Positions 8,739 to 17,387 of a stretch of 64,000 nucleotides of DNA are shown piece by piece. The stretch is from a virus. The position numbers were made by a program, and so were the translations under genes. A model generated the notes under the pieces. That model made no database searches. It was not told the DNA's origin and saw only the letters and a list, made by a program, of their open reading frames with translations. Within the stretch, counting starts at the first letter, position 1. Every line of letters starts with the position of its first letter. The stretch spans positions 1 through 64,000 of IMG/VR virus record IMGVR_UViG_3300049629_001734. The stretch is one strand, 5' to 3'.

Positions 8739-9591
8739 AGGATAGTAGAGCGAAATACTCTTTAAAATGTTTCAAACGATCCGCAAGACCGATTGTTCCA
8801 CCATTTACTCTTTTCGTTACCGCAGTTACTGTCGCTTCATCACTACCTTTATCACAAATAGCCCAGAGTTTGTTAGAGTCAAAGAAAAAAGCTGCTGATG
8901 CTAGAGGATATTTACTAGCTACAAGATCAGGATTGGCAACTGTATCTTCACCTATAAACTTAGCAAAATTAGTATAGTTCGATTTACCGGTGAGTTGGAT
9001 ATAACCACGACCTCTAAACTTATAACCTTCTTTTGTAGATTCGTCACCATTACCCATACGACCACCGTATACTTTAGATGCTATTTTTTCTGGATTTTTA
9101 GCGTAAGAATCAGCAGTGGTGCCAGGGAAATATTTTGGAAATATCTTTTTAAGACCATCAGCTGAGTAATTGAGATTTTCTTGGATGTGCTTGAATCCAC
9201 CAGATTCATGACCACACTGTGCTAGAAAATGAGCTAAACGAAGTGGTGTAGTAATATTGAATTTCTTAGCAGTGTCAGGTATTTGAGCTATTACGGCATC
9301 AGGAATATGACCTTTTAGTTTTTCAAGTTTGAACGTAGAATCTGTTGGAAATACGACATCTTCTTTGATTGGTTTTGCTGCGGCCGGTGCTGTAGGTGCA
9401 GTAGTTGCTGCTGGAAACATTTTCGCCCAAGTTCCATCACCAACAATACCATCTGCTGTAAGTCCGTTAGCTGCTTGCCACTCTTTTACTTTCTTTTCAG
9501 TTCCAGGACCGAATACTCCATCAGCAGCCAATCCTAATTTTTGTTGAAGTTTTTTTACTTCTTCACCTTTTGAATTTAATTTAATGACCAT
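8737..9591 (-). CDS. Endolysin: peptidoglycan-binding domain plus GH19 chitinase-like muramidase domain
   Basis: 284 residues in two domains. Residues ~4-58 are a PG_binding_1 repeat (SKGEEVKKLQQKLG, DGVFGPGTEKKVKEWQ, DGIVGDGTW), which anchors to peptidoglycan. An Ala/Thr/Pro linker leads to a glycoside hydrolase family 19 domain with the candidate catalytic Glu129 in CGHESGGF and the substrate-groove motif FRGRGYIQLTG (192-202). GH19 phage lysins cut the glycan strands of peptidoglycan at the end of infection. There is no signal peptide, so release would need a holin; a candidate is at 17388-17738. TATATATATCC lies 22 bp before the ATG. Confidence 0.9.
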   Translation of the reverse strand: MVIKLNSKGEEVKKLQQKLGLAADGVFGPGTEKKVKEWQAANGLTADGIVGDGTWAKMFPAATTAPTAPAAAKPIKEDVVFPTDSTFKLEKLKGHIPDAVIAQIPDTAKKFNITTPLRLAHFLAQCGHESGGFKHIQENLNYSADGLKKIFPKYFPGTTADSYAKNPEKIASKVYGGRMGNGDESTKEGYKFRGRGYIQLTGKSNYTNFAKFIGEDTVANPDLVASKYPLASAAFFFDSNKLWAICDKGSDEATVTAVTKRVNGGTIGLADRLKHFKEYFALLS

Positions 9592-9613
9592 AGTTTTTTA
9601 TTTTTTTTTTTTA

Positions 9614-9624
9614 GGATATATATA
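9614..9624 (-). promoter_or_regulatory. TATATATATCC box of the endolysin gene
   Basis: Minus-strand TATATATATCC followed by an A-tract 22 bp before the endolysin ATG, the same arrangement as the capsid and protease genes. Confidence 0.45.
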
Positions 9625-9637
9625 AAATCAAAAATTA

Positions 9638-10039
9638 TTATTTTTTCATGGCGTTTTCAAGTGACTGACGAAGAGCTGAAGAAAACTCAGTTCTCTCGAA
9701 AGGAAGTTTTTCATCTTGAAGTTGAAGTAAGGTTGAGGATACAGAAGTTTTGTTTGATCCTTCACCGATATACTCTTTGCCGTCGATAATAATTTTTGTT
9801 TTAACAATCGTTTTCTTTTGCTTGAACTCGAAAGGTCCGATACGAATACCTTTTGTTGGTGCTTCGATTGAAAGTATTTCTACGTTAATAGCTCTGCCGC
9901 TATCACATAAGGTATATCTATCGTTAGCAAGTTCCGTAACGATTTGTTTTGCTCCGTAGGTTAGTTTTGTATCTTGGACACCGTTCATGTGAGCGAGTGT
10001 TATAACACTCGCTATAAAGTAACAAATAATTGAATCCAT
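9638..10039 (-). CDS. Small exported or membrane-anchored protein, unknown
   Basis: 133 residues. The first 20 (SIICYFIASVITLAHMNG) are hydrophobic and look like a signal peptide or anchor; the rest alternates beta-type segments (IRIGPFEFKQKKTIVKTKII, DGKEYIGEG) and ends in a basic helix. I do not recognise a family. It lies between the endolysin and a run of genes for exported proteins on the same strand, so a periplasmic role in that group, or an accessory role in lysis, is possible. Confidence 0.6.
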   Translation of the reverse strand: MDSIICYFIASVITLAHMNGVQDTKLTYGAKQIVTELANDRYTLCDSGRAINVEILSIEAPTKGIRIGPFEFKQKKTIVKTKIIIDGKEYIGEGSNKTSVSSTLLQLQDEKLPFERTEFSSALRQSLENAMKK

Positions 10040-10100
10040 TTTTAATTTCTAGATTTTATCTTGAAATTTTTAATTTCAAGTATAGTTATATATCTAGAAA

Positions 10101-11270
10101 TTAATCTTGAATTTTAGAAGCAGTTGTTGTAGTTCTGTGTTTACCTTTTGAAACTATCCATATTAGTGAAGTATTCTCAAAGGTTCTAGTATGACTCAGA
10201 GGTCTTGTCAGGTAGTAATTTGGTAAAGTAGAGTTTTGTTCTATATCGAGTTTTTCGGCGTTGGAAAACACTAGATTTTGATTTAATGTTGAATTATTCC
10301 AAAATATATTCCAAGCAGATTTAATATCAAAATAATTTGTTGTAGAGTCTGAGGTTATATCACAAGTGTAAAAATCCCAACTTCTCATCTCTGATGGAAA
10401 AGTTTTCATAAAGAGTAAATAATTCAGTTCTGATTCTATTATTGTGTTAGAGTATTGTGAACTATTTATTGTAGCTCTGAACGTATAGTTTTGTGGATTA
10501 GAAAATGAAGAATTACCCTGCGTATTTGTAAGAATAGTTCCTTGTGGTATCCAAGTTGAACTCTGAACGAAAGGCGTAAAAAGGACGGAGGAGTTAGAGG
10601 TTCCGCTCCAATTTGAACCATTCCTTCCTGGTGTGGTGATTATTTGAGAGTTATCACTATTTGAAATACCCTGTAATGAAGATAGAGAAGCGCAACCAGG
10701 GTGCGAGAGTAGATTTATTCTTACAGTGTTGGTAGTTTCTGATAATACTATTTGAAAATCAGTAAAGAGAGTAGTAGTTGTTCTACAATTATAATATCCA
10801 ATGTGATAACTTACTATAAATCTTCTATTTGGTTGTGATCCGGTAGTTTGGTATCTAACAAAATATCCGGATATCGGAAAGAGATCCATAGCGTTTGCGT
10901 GTATTCCGTTTCTTACTGTATTATTTGGAGAACCACCAACGATATCACCACCCGTATTGGTAAATGAAATCCATCCGTTAGAGCAGATATTTACAGTTGT
11001 AAAATTAGTTCCCCAGTAATTGAAAGTAAAACCAATTGGTAGATTTGATATAGTCTGGTCATCACCGAGAGTAAGTGAAGTTCCTGATGTTGATTCATAA
11101 GCATATGGAACAGATCCTTGTGTGTATCCAGTCTGACCTGGAACAAAATGTTCAACCGTTACTGGAATTCCCTGTGGTATTCTACCATCAATAGTAGAAA
11201 TAGTAATAACTTGGCCAAATACAACACTTGATAAAAAGAGAAAATACGTAACAATTCTAAATATTTTCAT
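10101..11270 (-). CDS. Secreted beta-sandwich protein with Bacteroidetes-type signal peptide
   Basis: I chose the ATG at 11270 (389 residues) because it begins a clean signal peptide, MKIFRIVTYFLFLSSVVFGQ, cut before the Gln as usual in Bacteroidetes; a TTG further upstream at 11288 gives an unlikely N-terminus. The mature part has the pattern SLTLGDDQTISNLPIGF, FNYWGTNFTTVNICSNGWIS, found in secreted beta-sandwich proteins of Bacteroidetes. I see no T9SS sorting domain at the C-terminus. The start lies about 10 bp from a palindromic TATATATA shared with the divergent gene at 11309. A surface or adhesion role is inferred from the fold pattern and neighbours only. Confidence 0.7.
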   Translation of the reverse strand: MKIFRIVTYFLFLSSVVFGQVITISTIDGRIPQGIPVTVEHFVPGQTGYTQGSVPYAYESTSGTSLTLGDDQTISNLPIGFTFNYWGTNFTTVNICSNGWISFTNTGGDIVGGSPNNTVRNGIHANAMDLFPISGYFVRYQTTGSQPNRRFIVSYHIGYYNCRTTTTLFTDFQIVLSETTNTVRINLLSHPGCASLSSLQGISNSDNSQIITTPGRNGSNWSGTSNSSVLFTPFVQSSTWIPQGTILTNTQGNSSFSNPQNYTFRATINSSQYSNTIIESELNYLLFMKTFPSEMRSWDFYTCDITSDSTTNYFDIKSAWNIFWNNSTLNQNLVFSNAEKLDIEQNSTLPNYYLTRPLSHTRTFENTSLIWIVSKGKHRTTTTASKIQD

Positions 11271-11277
11271 TTTAATA

Positions 11278-11286
11278 TATATAAAC
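11278..11286 (+). promoter_or_regulatory. Divergent TATATAAAC promoter region
   Basis: TATATAAAC followed by an A-rich leader lies 22 bp upstream of the + strand gene at 11309. The overlapping palindromic ATATATAT also places a box next to the minus-strand start at 11270. Confidence 0.45.
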
Positions 11287-11308
11287 AAAAAAATAAAAGT
11301 CCAAAAAA

Positions 11309-11734
11309 ATGAAACTTATAAAAAAATTTGAAGAGTTTTCACCAGGTGAAAGTTGGGATAATCTTTCTAAAAAAAGGGGCAGAAAATTAGATCATTTAGT
11401 AGGTCAAACACTTAATTTTAATATCATAACTTATCGCACTGAGGATTTCACCAAAGACGAATTAGAATATAAAAGAAAAACTAACTATGTCGGCACTATA
11501 AAACAAGTTCTAGATTGGGATATTTACGAAGAGCCAAAACTTGTTATTGAGTTACCGGAAAGAACATACAAAATAGGATATAACAAAGCAAAAGATATCT
11601 TCTACATAAGTAGATACTATCTAGCTAATCAAATTTTAGGAAAACGAGATGTTGATAAAAATATTTTAGAAGAGTTTAAACAATTTTTCTATAGTCAACT
11701 TTTCGATCTTGACAAACAATACAGAGATCAATAA
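11309..11734 (+). CDS. Small protein with capsid-targeting-like N-terminus, unknown function
   Basis: 141 residues, the only + strand gene among minus-strand neighbours in this region. It begins MKLIKKFEEFSPGESW, matching the short F-x-x-F tag seen on several unrelated proteins here and comparable to the T4 internal protein start MKTYQEFIAE; cleavage after PGE is possible. The remainder, with a beta-rich middle (KTNYVGTIKQVLDW, PKLVIELPERTYKIGY) and a helical end, belongs to no family I recognise. It has its own TATATAAAC box. Its 3' end overlaps the convergent PA14 gene by 7 bp. Confidence 0.7.
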   Translation: MKLIKKFEEFSPGESWDNLSKKRGRKLDHLVGQTLNFNIITYRTEDFTKDELEYKRKTNYVGTIKQVLDWDIYEEPKLVIELPERTYKIGYNKAKDIFYISRYYLANQILGKRDVDKNILEEFKQFFYSQLFDLDKQYRDQ

Positions 11735-12882
11735 ACTAAATTCTGTTGATTAGTAAAACCCGGTGTTAGTAAATAAAAATTTGACACACCACCATTTGTA
11801 GGTGTAAAAGTGTAAGTAGATTGAATACCAGGTATCGTATTTCTTAGATCTCCAGTGCTAGAAATAAGAGTATTCCACTGAGTTTGTGTGAAAAGAAGTG
11901 TTCTTTTTTGATAGGATAATCCACCTATTCTTCTTGATGTTAAATAAATATCACCAATAGTTATACTATTATCACCCGTAATCTCGTATTTATGGAAATG
12001 GATAGAACGTAATGGTATTCTTTGTAAAACAATACTATCAATACCTAAAAAATCAGAACTTGTTAGATTTGACAAAGTTGTCGGTATAGTCACTTCTACA
12101 GACCATTCATCACCAATTAGTCCTGTTGAAGAAAGAGAATATTGACCAGAACTATTTGTTTGTGAAGTTGATTGTAAAGTCCAAGAGCCAGGTGATGAAG
12201 TTGGAATACCAATTTCCGAAGTTTGTAGAGAGTGAGTTGATTGACCGGGTCTTCTCCAAACAACACTAAGACCATCACCTCCGGCATACTCCTGCATTCT
12301 AGCTCGAAAGGTGTATTGAACACCACTTGTTAAGTTAATATTTCCATAAATTGGACCACTCATTCCGTGACCACCGTAATAACTAACTACAAAATTTCCA
12401 CCAATAAATAGATCAGATCCATCATCTGAGTTGATACCAAAAGAATATTGACCACTTGTTTGTGGTATAAATGTTCCAGTAACCTCAACTGAATAATACT
12501 CTCCGTTATTAGGGACTGTGGCTCCTGCGTTTCTGATTGTTGTGAAAGTCGTAAAATTTAGGCAAGTAGTAGTAGGTAGTGTTCCAGTCCATCTAAGTTG
12601 TGTATTTGAAAAACTAGTATTGAATAGTCGATCGAATTCAGATGTTACTGTAGGATATGCTCCGTATTGTGAGGTATTTCCATTTCCCAAGTGTGTTGAG
12701 TATATTTTCACGTTCATCGTATTAGATAAAACTATAGTAGGTGTTCTTCTGAACAACTTTGTGATAATATTCTGAACAGGAGCATCGCCTTCAGTTCTAA
12801 TAAAACCTGAATGTGTAAAACTTTGCCCTTGAGTCGATAGAGATAAAAAAATAAGTAGTAGTGGAAATATAACTTTTTTCAT
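11728..12882 (-). CDS. Secreted PA14-domain protein
   Basis: 384 residues with the signal peptide MKKVIFPLLLIFLSLSTQGQ. Residues ~115-220 are a PA14 domain: YYSVEVTGTFIPQTSGQYSF, NSDDGSDLFIGG, then LTSGVQYTFRARMQEYAGGDG and LSVVWRRPGQ. PA14 domains bind carbohydrate in adhesins, glycosidases and toxins. A second beta domain (~225-384) has a GDNSITIGDIYLTSRRIGG segment reminiscent of a dockerin-like calcium loop. The start overlaps the stop of the upstream outer-membrane-protein gene by 4 bp, so the two are translationally coupled in the export operon. No T9SS domain is visible at the C-terminus. A cell-surface glycan-binding role is inferred. Confidence 0.75.
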   Translation of the reverse strand: MKKVIFPLLLIFLSLSTQGQSFTHSGFIRTEGDAPVQNIITKLFRRTPTIVLSNTMNVKIYSTHLGNGNTSQYGAYPTVTSEFDRLFNTSFSNTQLRWTGTLPTTTCLNFTTFTTIRNAGATVPNNGEYYSVEVTGTFIPQTSGQYSFGINSDDGSDLFIGGNFVVSYYGGHGMSGPIYGNINLTSGVQYTFRARMQEYAGGDGLSVVWRRPGQSTHSLQTSEIGIPTSSPGSWTLQSTSQTNSSGQYSLSSTGLIGDEWSVEVTIPTTLSNLTSSDFLGIDSIVLQRIPLRSIHFHKYEITGDNSITIGDIYLTSRRIGGLSYQKRTLLFTQTQWNTLISSTGDLRNTIPGIQSTYTFTPTNGGVSNFYLLTPGFTNQQNLVY

Positions 12883-14378
12883 AATAGAATTTTAGTTCCT
12901 GTCAGGACTTGCCAGTTTAAAAATGACTGATTTACTTGATAAACACCAGAAAAACTAATAGTCCATTTAAACTTAGAAGTTACTTTCATATCTGTATTTA
13001 TCATAGGAATGAACAATAAACCACTCTGATACCACTGACCTTGGTAATAATAGGTGTAGGGTGAATAAACACCAAGACCTAAAAAATTAATTCCAAGAGA
13101 TCTACCACCCTTGAAATTAGTAAAACCACCACCCATCAATGCCCAGTTTCTAAAATCTTGATCTGATAATTTTCCGGTCGTGAAGGTAGTGCCTGCCATT
13201 AGTGTTACTTTATTAACTTTCTGAGCGTTGAGTAGTGAGGCTGTTAAAAACCAATCGTTGTTAAAATTAGTCATATAAGATGTCGAAAAAATACCCATAT
13301 AGTTTTTCATCTTCAAAGAACCATAACCGGACAAATTAAGAATATTCTGACCTGTCTGGTAGTTGATATTTAGACCTTTGATGAAGGTTTGTTCAGTATT
13401 TACATGTGTTAGTGATGTGTTGAAACGGAAGTTATCATTACCTGTTTTGGTGATATCAGAATCATTTCTAATAACAACTATATCACCTGTAGCAATGAGA
13501 GCACCAGAAGCAACACGTGATGAACCTCGAGATGATTTACCACCACCAGAAGATCCCCCACCATCACTACCTCCACTTTCACCACCACTAGAAACTTGTT
13601 GGTTTTGTTCTCCCAGTGCGGTTACGCCACCAGATTCGGAATTATTTTCTGTAGAACTACCGTTTTGAGTTGAACCACCTCGCTGATTTGACCCACCACC
13701 CCCTCCTGTGTTGTTACCGGGAGCAGAACCATTTCCGGTTCCACCAGTTCCACTACCTGATCCAGAACCACCACCAGAACCAGATCCACCAGTATTTGAA
13801 CCAGATCCACCAGTATTTGAACCAGATGCACCTGAGTTGTTTCCTGAACCATCACCAGCATTACCACCACTGCCACCTGAGTTGTTTCCCGAACCACCAC
13901 TAGATGATCCTGAAGAGTTTGAGTTAGATCCATTACCGTTTTGACCTGTAGTTCCTCCAGTTGTGCCGGATCCGATACCACCGACCGAATTTCCTATCGA
14001 GCTAGCCATCGATACAACAGAAGTAAGAGATGCTACATTGTTAGCAGATACACTTCCCAAAAAATTACTTAAATTCGTAGATGCTCCAGAAGCTGCTTGA
14101 CCTCTTTCTGAAGCACACGGATCAGTTCCTGGTGGGAGAGAACTTATAATTCCCTCTCTCCATCTCTCAAGTTCACCATTTTCCATTTCAGCCTGAGTGA
14201 AAGTTCTGAATCTTCCTAAAAAATTAATTGTTACAGAACCACCTATGGGTATTTGAATAGTTTCATTTCTTTGTAAACAACTATTATAATAAGTATAGGT
14301 GAAACTTTGAGCTTTTACACTCAAAATTCCACCTATACAAAGTGTTAAAATAAACGATAATAAAAATTTACCAACCAT
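12879..14378 (-). CDS. Outer-membrane barrel-like protein with a long Gly/Ser-rich linker
   Basis: 499 residues. The signal peptide ends LSVKAQ, followed by a small domain (~25-140), a Gly/Ser/Asn-rich low-complexity linker (~145-290) and a C-terminal region (~300-499) of amphipathic strands with many aromatics (MKNYMGIFSTSYMTNF, WFLTASLLNA, VYSPYTYYYQGQWYQSG). That pattern suggests an outer-membrane beta-barrel; the protein ends TGTKILL rather than in the classical C-terminal Phe. It overlaps the CsgG-like gene upstream by 11 bp and the PA14 gene downstream by 4 bp, so the three are probably co-translated. It could be a surface-display platform; no named family recognised. Confidence 0.65.
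   Translation of the reverse strand: MVGKFLLSFILTLCIGGILSVKAQSFTYTYYNSCLQRNETIQIPIGGSVTINFLGRFRTFTQAEMENGELERWREGIISSLPPGTDPCASERGQAASGASTNLSNFLGSVSANNVASLTSVVSMASSIGNSVGGIGSGTTGGTTGQNGNGSNSNSSGSSSGGSGNNSGGSGGNAGDGSGNNSGASGSNTGGSGSNTGGSGSGGGSGSGSGTGGTGNGSAPGNNTGGGGGSNQRGGSTQNGSSTENNSESGGVTALGEQNQQVSSGGESGGSDGGGSSGGGKSSRGSSRVASGALIATGDIVVIRNDSDITKTGNDNFRFNTSLTHVNTEQTFIKGLNINYQTGQNILNLSGYGSLKMKNYMGIFSTSYMTNFNNDWFLTASLLNAQKVNKVTLMAGTTFTTGKLSDQDFRNWALMGGGFTNFKGGRSLGINFLGLGVYSPYTYYYQGQWYQSGLLFIPMINTDMKVTSKFKWTISFSGVYQVNQSFLNWQVLTGTKILL
13720..13930 (-). repeat. Gly/Ser/Thr codon repeats in the linker
   Basis: Low-complexity coding repeats including a perfect 21-bp unit repeated in tandem (13780-13800 and 13801-13821). 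Length variation by slippage would change the linker between the two folded parts. Confidence 0.7.
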
Positions 14379-15060
14379 TTTGCTCCAGACGCTTTACTAG
14401 GTTCATTGTAGCAACCTCCAAAGCTTTCTGAGTAGCAATACCAACAGTTGATTGGTCAAATCCCATTTCTGGGTTCTTAAAGTAACCTTCACCGAATTGT
14501 GTAGATTGACCTTGACCAGAAGCAACGATATATTGTGAATTTTCTACATTAACTAAACGAATCTGAATACCCATAATAGTAGTATTGGTTTTCTTCAACT
14601 TACCTTTATCGTAGTTTTCTGAGTATGATACAGAAAAATCATAAATCTCTGCGTAAACGATATATTTTGGTAAGCGAATACCCTGCATTTTTAGTTTAGT
14701 TTTACCATCGTCAAGACCGTCGATTTTCTTTTCCCAGGCGTCGAGCATTTGATTGACTACGGCGTCTTTTTCTTCGGTAAATTCAAAACGATTGGTATAT
14801 AATAGATTTTCTACAATACGGTTAGATACACCAAGACCTAGTCTTTTTTCCCTAAGTTCAGGAAAAGTTTCCCAGAGTTCTTTGTTGACATTCAATTTTG
14901 AAAGCTGCACGGTTTGTTTTTTACCCGTGTAGGTTGAGATAGATTCTAGTGTTCTATCAGTTTTTTCAAAATCCGCTTGATATTGTGTGGTCGAAATACT
15001 AGATTTACAACCAACTACCATCAAGAAACTTAGTGAGAGAATCGATAACCAGTTTTTCAT
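14368..15060 (-). CDS. CsgG-like outer-membrane lipoprotein
   Basis: 230 residues with a lipoprotein signal ending in lipobox VVGC (Cys18). The mature domain follows the CsgG/HfaB pattern: LGLGVSNRIVENLLYTNRFE, then KYIVYAEIYDFSVSY, GIQIRLVNVENSQYIVASGQ and a C-terminal helix VGIATQKALEVATMNLV. CsgG forms a nonameric outer-membrane pore that exports curli subunits; relatives serve in other surface assemblies. Here it sits between a single-span membrane protein (4-bp overlap) and an outer-membrane barrel-like protein (11-bp overlap) in an operon of exported proteins. I see no CsgA-type amyloid repeats nearby, so its substrate is unknown and pore formation is an inference. It is somewhat shorter than E. 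coli CsgG (277). Confidence 0.7.
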   Translation of the reverse strand: MKNWLSILSLSFLMVVGCKSSISTTQYQADFEKTDRTLESISTYTGKKQTVQLSKLNVNKELWETFPELREKRLGLGVSNRIVENLLYTNRFEFTEEKDAVVNQMLDAWEKKIDGLDDGKTKLKMQGIRLPKYIVYAEIYDFSVSYSENYDKGKLKKTNTTIMGIQIRLVNVENSQYIVASGQGQSTQFGEGYFKNPEMGFDQSTVGIATQKALEVATMNLVKRLEQNGW

Positions 15061-15461
15061 TCTTCTCCCTCCTGTTCTTGTTGTTTTTGTCTGAGTCTTT
15101 TCATTCTCTCGGCTGGTGTTTCTTTCTTTTCCTCAGCAGGCGCAGCGGCTGGCTGAGCCTGTGGTTGAGATGCTGGCGCTACTTCTCTGATAGTTTCTTT
15201 CTCTCTGATGACGGTCGTTCCACCACCTCCAGAGTTACTCGATGCGTTGTTTTGGTTGTTGTTTTCCAAGTTGAGATTTATAACCGGAGCAGCCGCTGGT
15301 GCTACTTGTTCAGTTTTTGTCTCTTCACTGTCGTTTCCACCACCTCCGAAGAGAGTAGTAGAAATCCATACACCACCACCTGTTACCACAGTTGCTAGTG
15401 TGCCTACGATGGTCTTTTTCAATCCACCCCAGGTTCCGTCATTTTCGGTTTCTTCTGCCAT
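15057..15461 (-). CDS. Single-span membrane protein with Pro/Ala/Gln-rich tail
   Basis: 134 residues. A hydrophobic segment at about 15-38 (KKTIVGTLATVVTGGGVWIS) is followed by an Asn/Gly linker, a Pro/Ala/Gln-rich stretch and a charged helix (ERMKRLRQKQQEQEGEE). No cleavable signal peptide, so it is likely anchored in the inner membrane. Its stop overlaps the start of the CsgG-like lipoprotein by 4 bp. A TonB- or spanin-like bridging job is conceivable from the shape, but I do not recognise the family. Confidence 0.6.
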   Translation of the reverse strand: MAEETENDGTWGGLKKTIVGTLATVVTGGGVWISTTLFGGGGNDSEETKTEQVAPAAAPVINLNLENNNQNNASSNSGGGGTTVIREKETIREVAPASQPQAQPAAAPAEEKKETPAERMKRLRQKQQEQEGEE

Positions 15462-15480
15462 AGTTTTTTTTTGTTTTTTT

Positions 15481-17382
15481 TTATTTTTTAATAAACTTAT
15501 ATATTTTTTGTTTTGTTCCTGTAGTTAATCTAACAAAATATAAGCCTGGCTTAAGAGTATTTGTTTCAATTCTTCTAGTGACGGTCTGATCTTGTGCTAC
15601 AAACTGTGTTTCAGCGCTGTGTAGTTTTCCAGATAGATCGTAGATTTCTGAAGTTAGATTGTCTGGTGTTGTTTGAAAATAATCTACATACATTTCATCT
15701 ACAACTGGGTTTGGATACACTCTGAAACCATTTACAAGTTGATCTACAAGATCTCTAGCTCTTCTACCGTTTACGATTGTAGCATCGGTTGGTGAAGGAA
15801 TGATATTCAAATCTTGTGCTTTATCACTACCAGCTGCTTTATTGATTATTTGTATAGGTGATTCTTCCCAGTTATTGTTTAGGATTTCAAATTTGAAGTT
15901 AAACATCTGAGTTGGATTAGTGATTAGAGAAGGTGACATTTTTGATTCGTGACCACCCCATAGAATTTCACCTGTTTTCGATGAGATAAATGAGTTCCAA
16001 GCACTTGCCTCTTGTCCTACATTAACACCTACAAATTTAAAGATTTGAGGATTGTATTTTAGACCGATTTGAGAAGCACCTACTTTGTTACCATGTGTAA
16101 TAAGTGTTACATTAACATCAACGGTATTATCACCAGAAATAGTAAGTTTAGGTATTCTAAACTGAACTGAATCTTTGATGTTTTGGTAGATCATACCTTG
16201 ATCAAGAACATAAGATGTTCCAGATGTGCCGGTGTTAAGTCTTTGTATTTGAAAAGAAACGTTATTAAGACCCGTTCCAGTAACGTCACCAAGAACATAT
16301 CCAAGATAAGTCATTGAGCTCATACCATTAAGTAAGAGATCTACGAGAGTTGTTCCGATGATCGAGGTTTGAAAAGTGTTAGGGTTTGTTATTATTGCAT
16401 CAAATTCTGCCTGAGTATAATATCTAACATTGTATTCGTTAGCAACAACTGGTGACCAAGTCGTTCTTCCGGTAGCTAGACGATTAAATATAAGATACGC
16501 GTCAGAAACCGAAATTGAACCACTTCTGTTTACGTCAGCTTGTTGAAACTCATAAGATTGTGCTGTGTCAGCATAAATACTCATATCAGAAAGACGATAA
16601 GCATCTGTGATATTGATAGCTGAGTTATCAGAAAGTGTATCTAAATTTGATACTAATTTCACGTCATAGAAAGAAGTATCGTAAGGTATTTTGATACCAG
16701 CAATACCAAAGGTGTTGGTAGTGAATCTTTGACCTCTTTGATAAGCTTGTGCTGACTTTAGTTTATAGTCAAAGGCAAATGGCATTCCACTTGCAGGAGT
16801 TCCATCAACATTTAATACCGATACTGGTATTAAAAGAGTATCCATCTGAAATCTACCACCAAGATTGTAAGTTCCTAGTGTGTTATCAATACCACTTGTA
16901 GTTGTAGCGATATTGTTGTAGGTTGGTGTTCCAGTGACTCTAAGTGAGTCTACAGATGAAGGATTGAAACCAACATTATGTGGAAGTAAAACCTCGAATA
17001 CTGCGCCATCTGGCCAATCAAAAACAGCCGAAGATCCGGTGTAGATGGCTGTTGCATTTACCCAACCTGGTTGTGAATAATAAGAACCATATTTGGTGGA
17101 TATCGATGTTGTTGTAGGCCCCCATTTAACAATTGGTTGTTTGAATGAAGCCTGTGGATAAAAAAATCTAACCTGAAAACCAGCATAGTTTGTAAGGGTT
17201 GGATTGTGATAGTGAAGATAAACTTTAGTAGTATCTTGAAGAATACTACCAAGTGTAAACACAGTGTCGATAATAAAGTGTGGAGAAGATGAGTTTGGTG
17301 ATATCAAAACTTCATTTCTACCATTTTGGCCGAACGCATTGAGCGTTATTAGGGCAAAAAGCCCTACAAGAAACTTTTTCAT
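15481..17382 (-). CDS. Secreted protein with T9SS type A sorting domain, dockerin-like and cohesin-like regions
   Basis: 633 residues. Signal peptide MKKFLVGLFALITLNAFGQ. A beta-rich N-terminal part is followed by a dockerin-like calcium-loop pair (~260-305, with ADVNRSGSISVSDAYLI), a cohesin-like segment (~410-510, GASQIGLKYNPQIFKFVGV), and a C-terminal ~75-residue T9SS type A sorting domain: RVYPNPVVDEMYVDY, SEIYDLSGKL, LKPGLYFVRLTTG, KIYKFIKK. In Bacteroidetes this tail routes proteins through the type IX system and leaves them attached to the cell surface or released. The protein should therefore use the host machinery. It follows the holin-like gene by 5 bp. A cell-derived capture or a phage-specific surface protein are both possible; as virion protein it would be very unusual. 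Confidence 0.8.
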   Translation of the reverse strand: MKKFLVGLFALITLNAFGQNGRNEVLISPNSSSPHFIIDTVFTLGSILQDTTKVYLHYHNPTLTNYAGFQVRFFYPQASFKQPIVKWGPTTTSISTKYGSYYSQPGWVNATAIYTGSSAVFDWPDGAVFEVLLPHNVGFNPSSVDSLRVTGTPTYNNIATTTSGIDNTLGTYNLGGRFQMDTLLIPVSVLNVDGTPASGMPFAFDYKLKSAQAYQRGQRFTTNTFGIAGIKIPYDTSFYDVKLVSNLDTLSDNSAINITDAYRLSDMSIYADTAQSYEFQQADVNRSGSISVSDAYLIFNRLATGRTTWSPVVANEYNVRYYTQAEFDAIITNPNTFQTSIIGTTLVDLLLNGMSSMTYLGYVLGDVTGTGLNNVSFQIQRLNTGTSGTSYVLDQGMIYQNIKDSVQFRIPKLTISGDNTVDVNVTLITHGNKVGASQIGLKYNPQIFKFVGVNVGQEASAWNSFISSKTGEILWGGHESKMSPSLITNPTQMFNFKFEILNNNWEESPIQIINKAAGSDKAQDLNIIPSPTDATIVNGRRARDLVDQLVNGFRVYPNPVVDEMYVDYFQTTPDNLTSEIYDLSGKLHSAETQFVAQDQTVTRRIETNTLKPGLYFVRLTTGTKQKIYKFIKK

Positions 17383-17387
17383 GGCTA

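Noticed and set aside
13363-13944. Long open frames on the opposite strand of the Gly/Ser linker
   Set aside because: They arise from the low-complexity composition of the real gene (12879-14378) and have no start context or family pattern.
14368-15060. A complete curli system
   Set aside because: Only the CsgG-like protein is recognisable; I saw no CsgE/CsgF pattern or curlin repeats.
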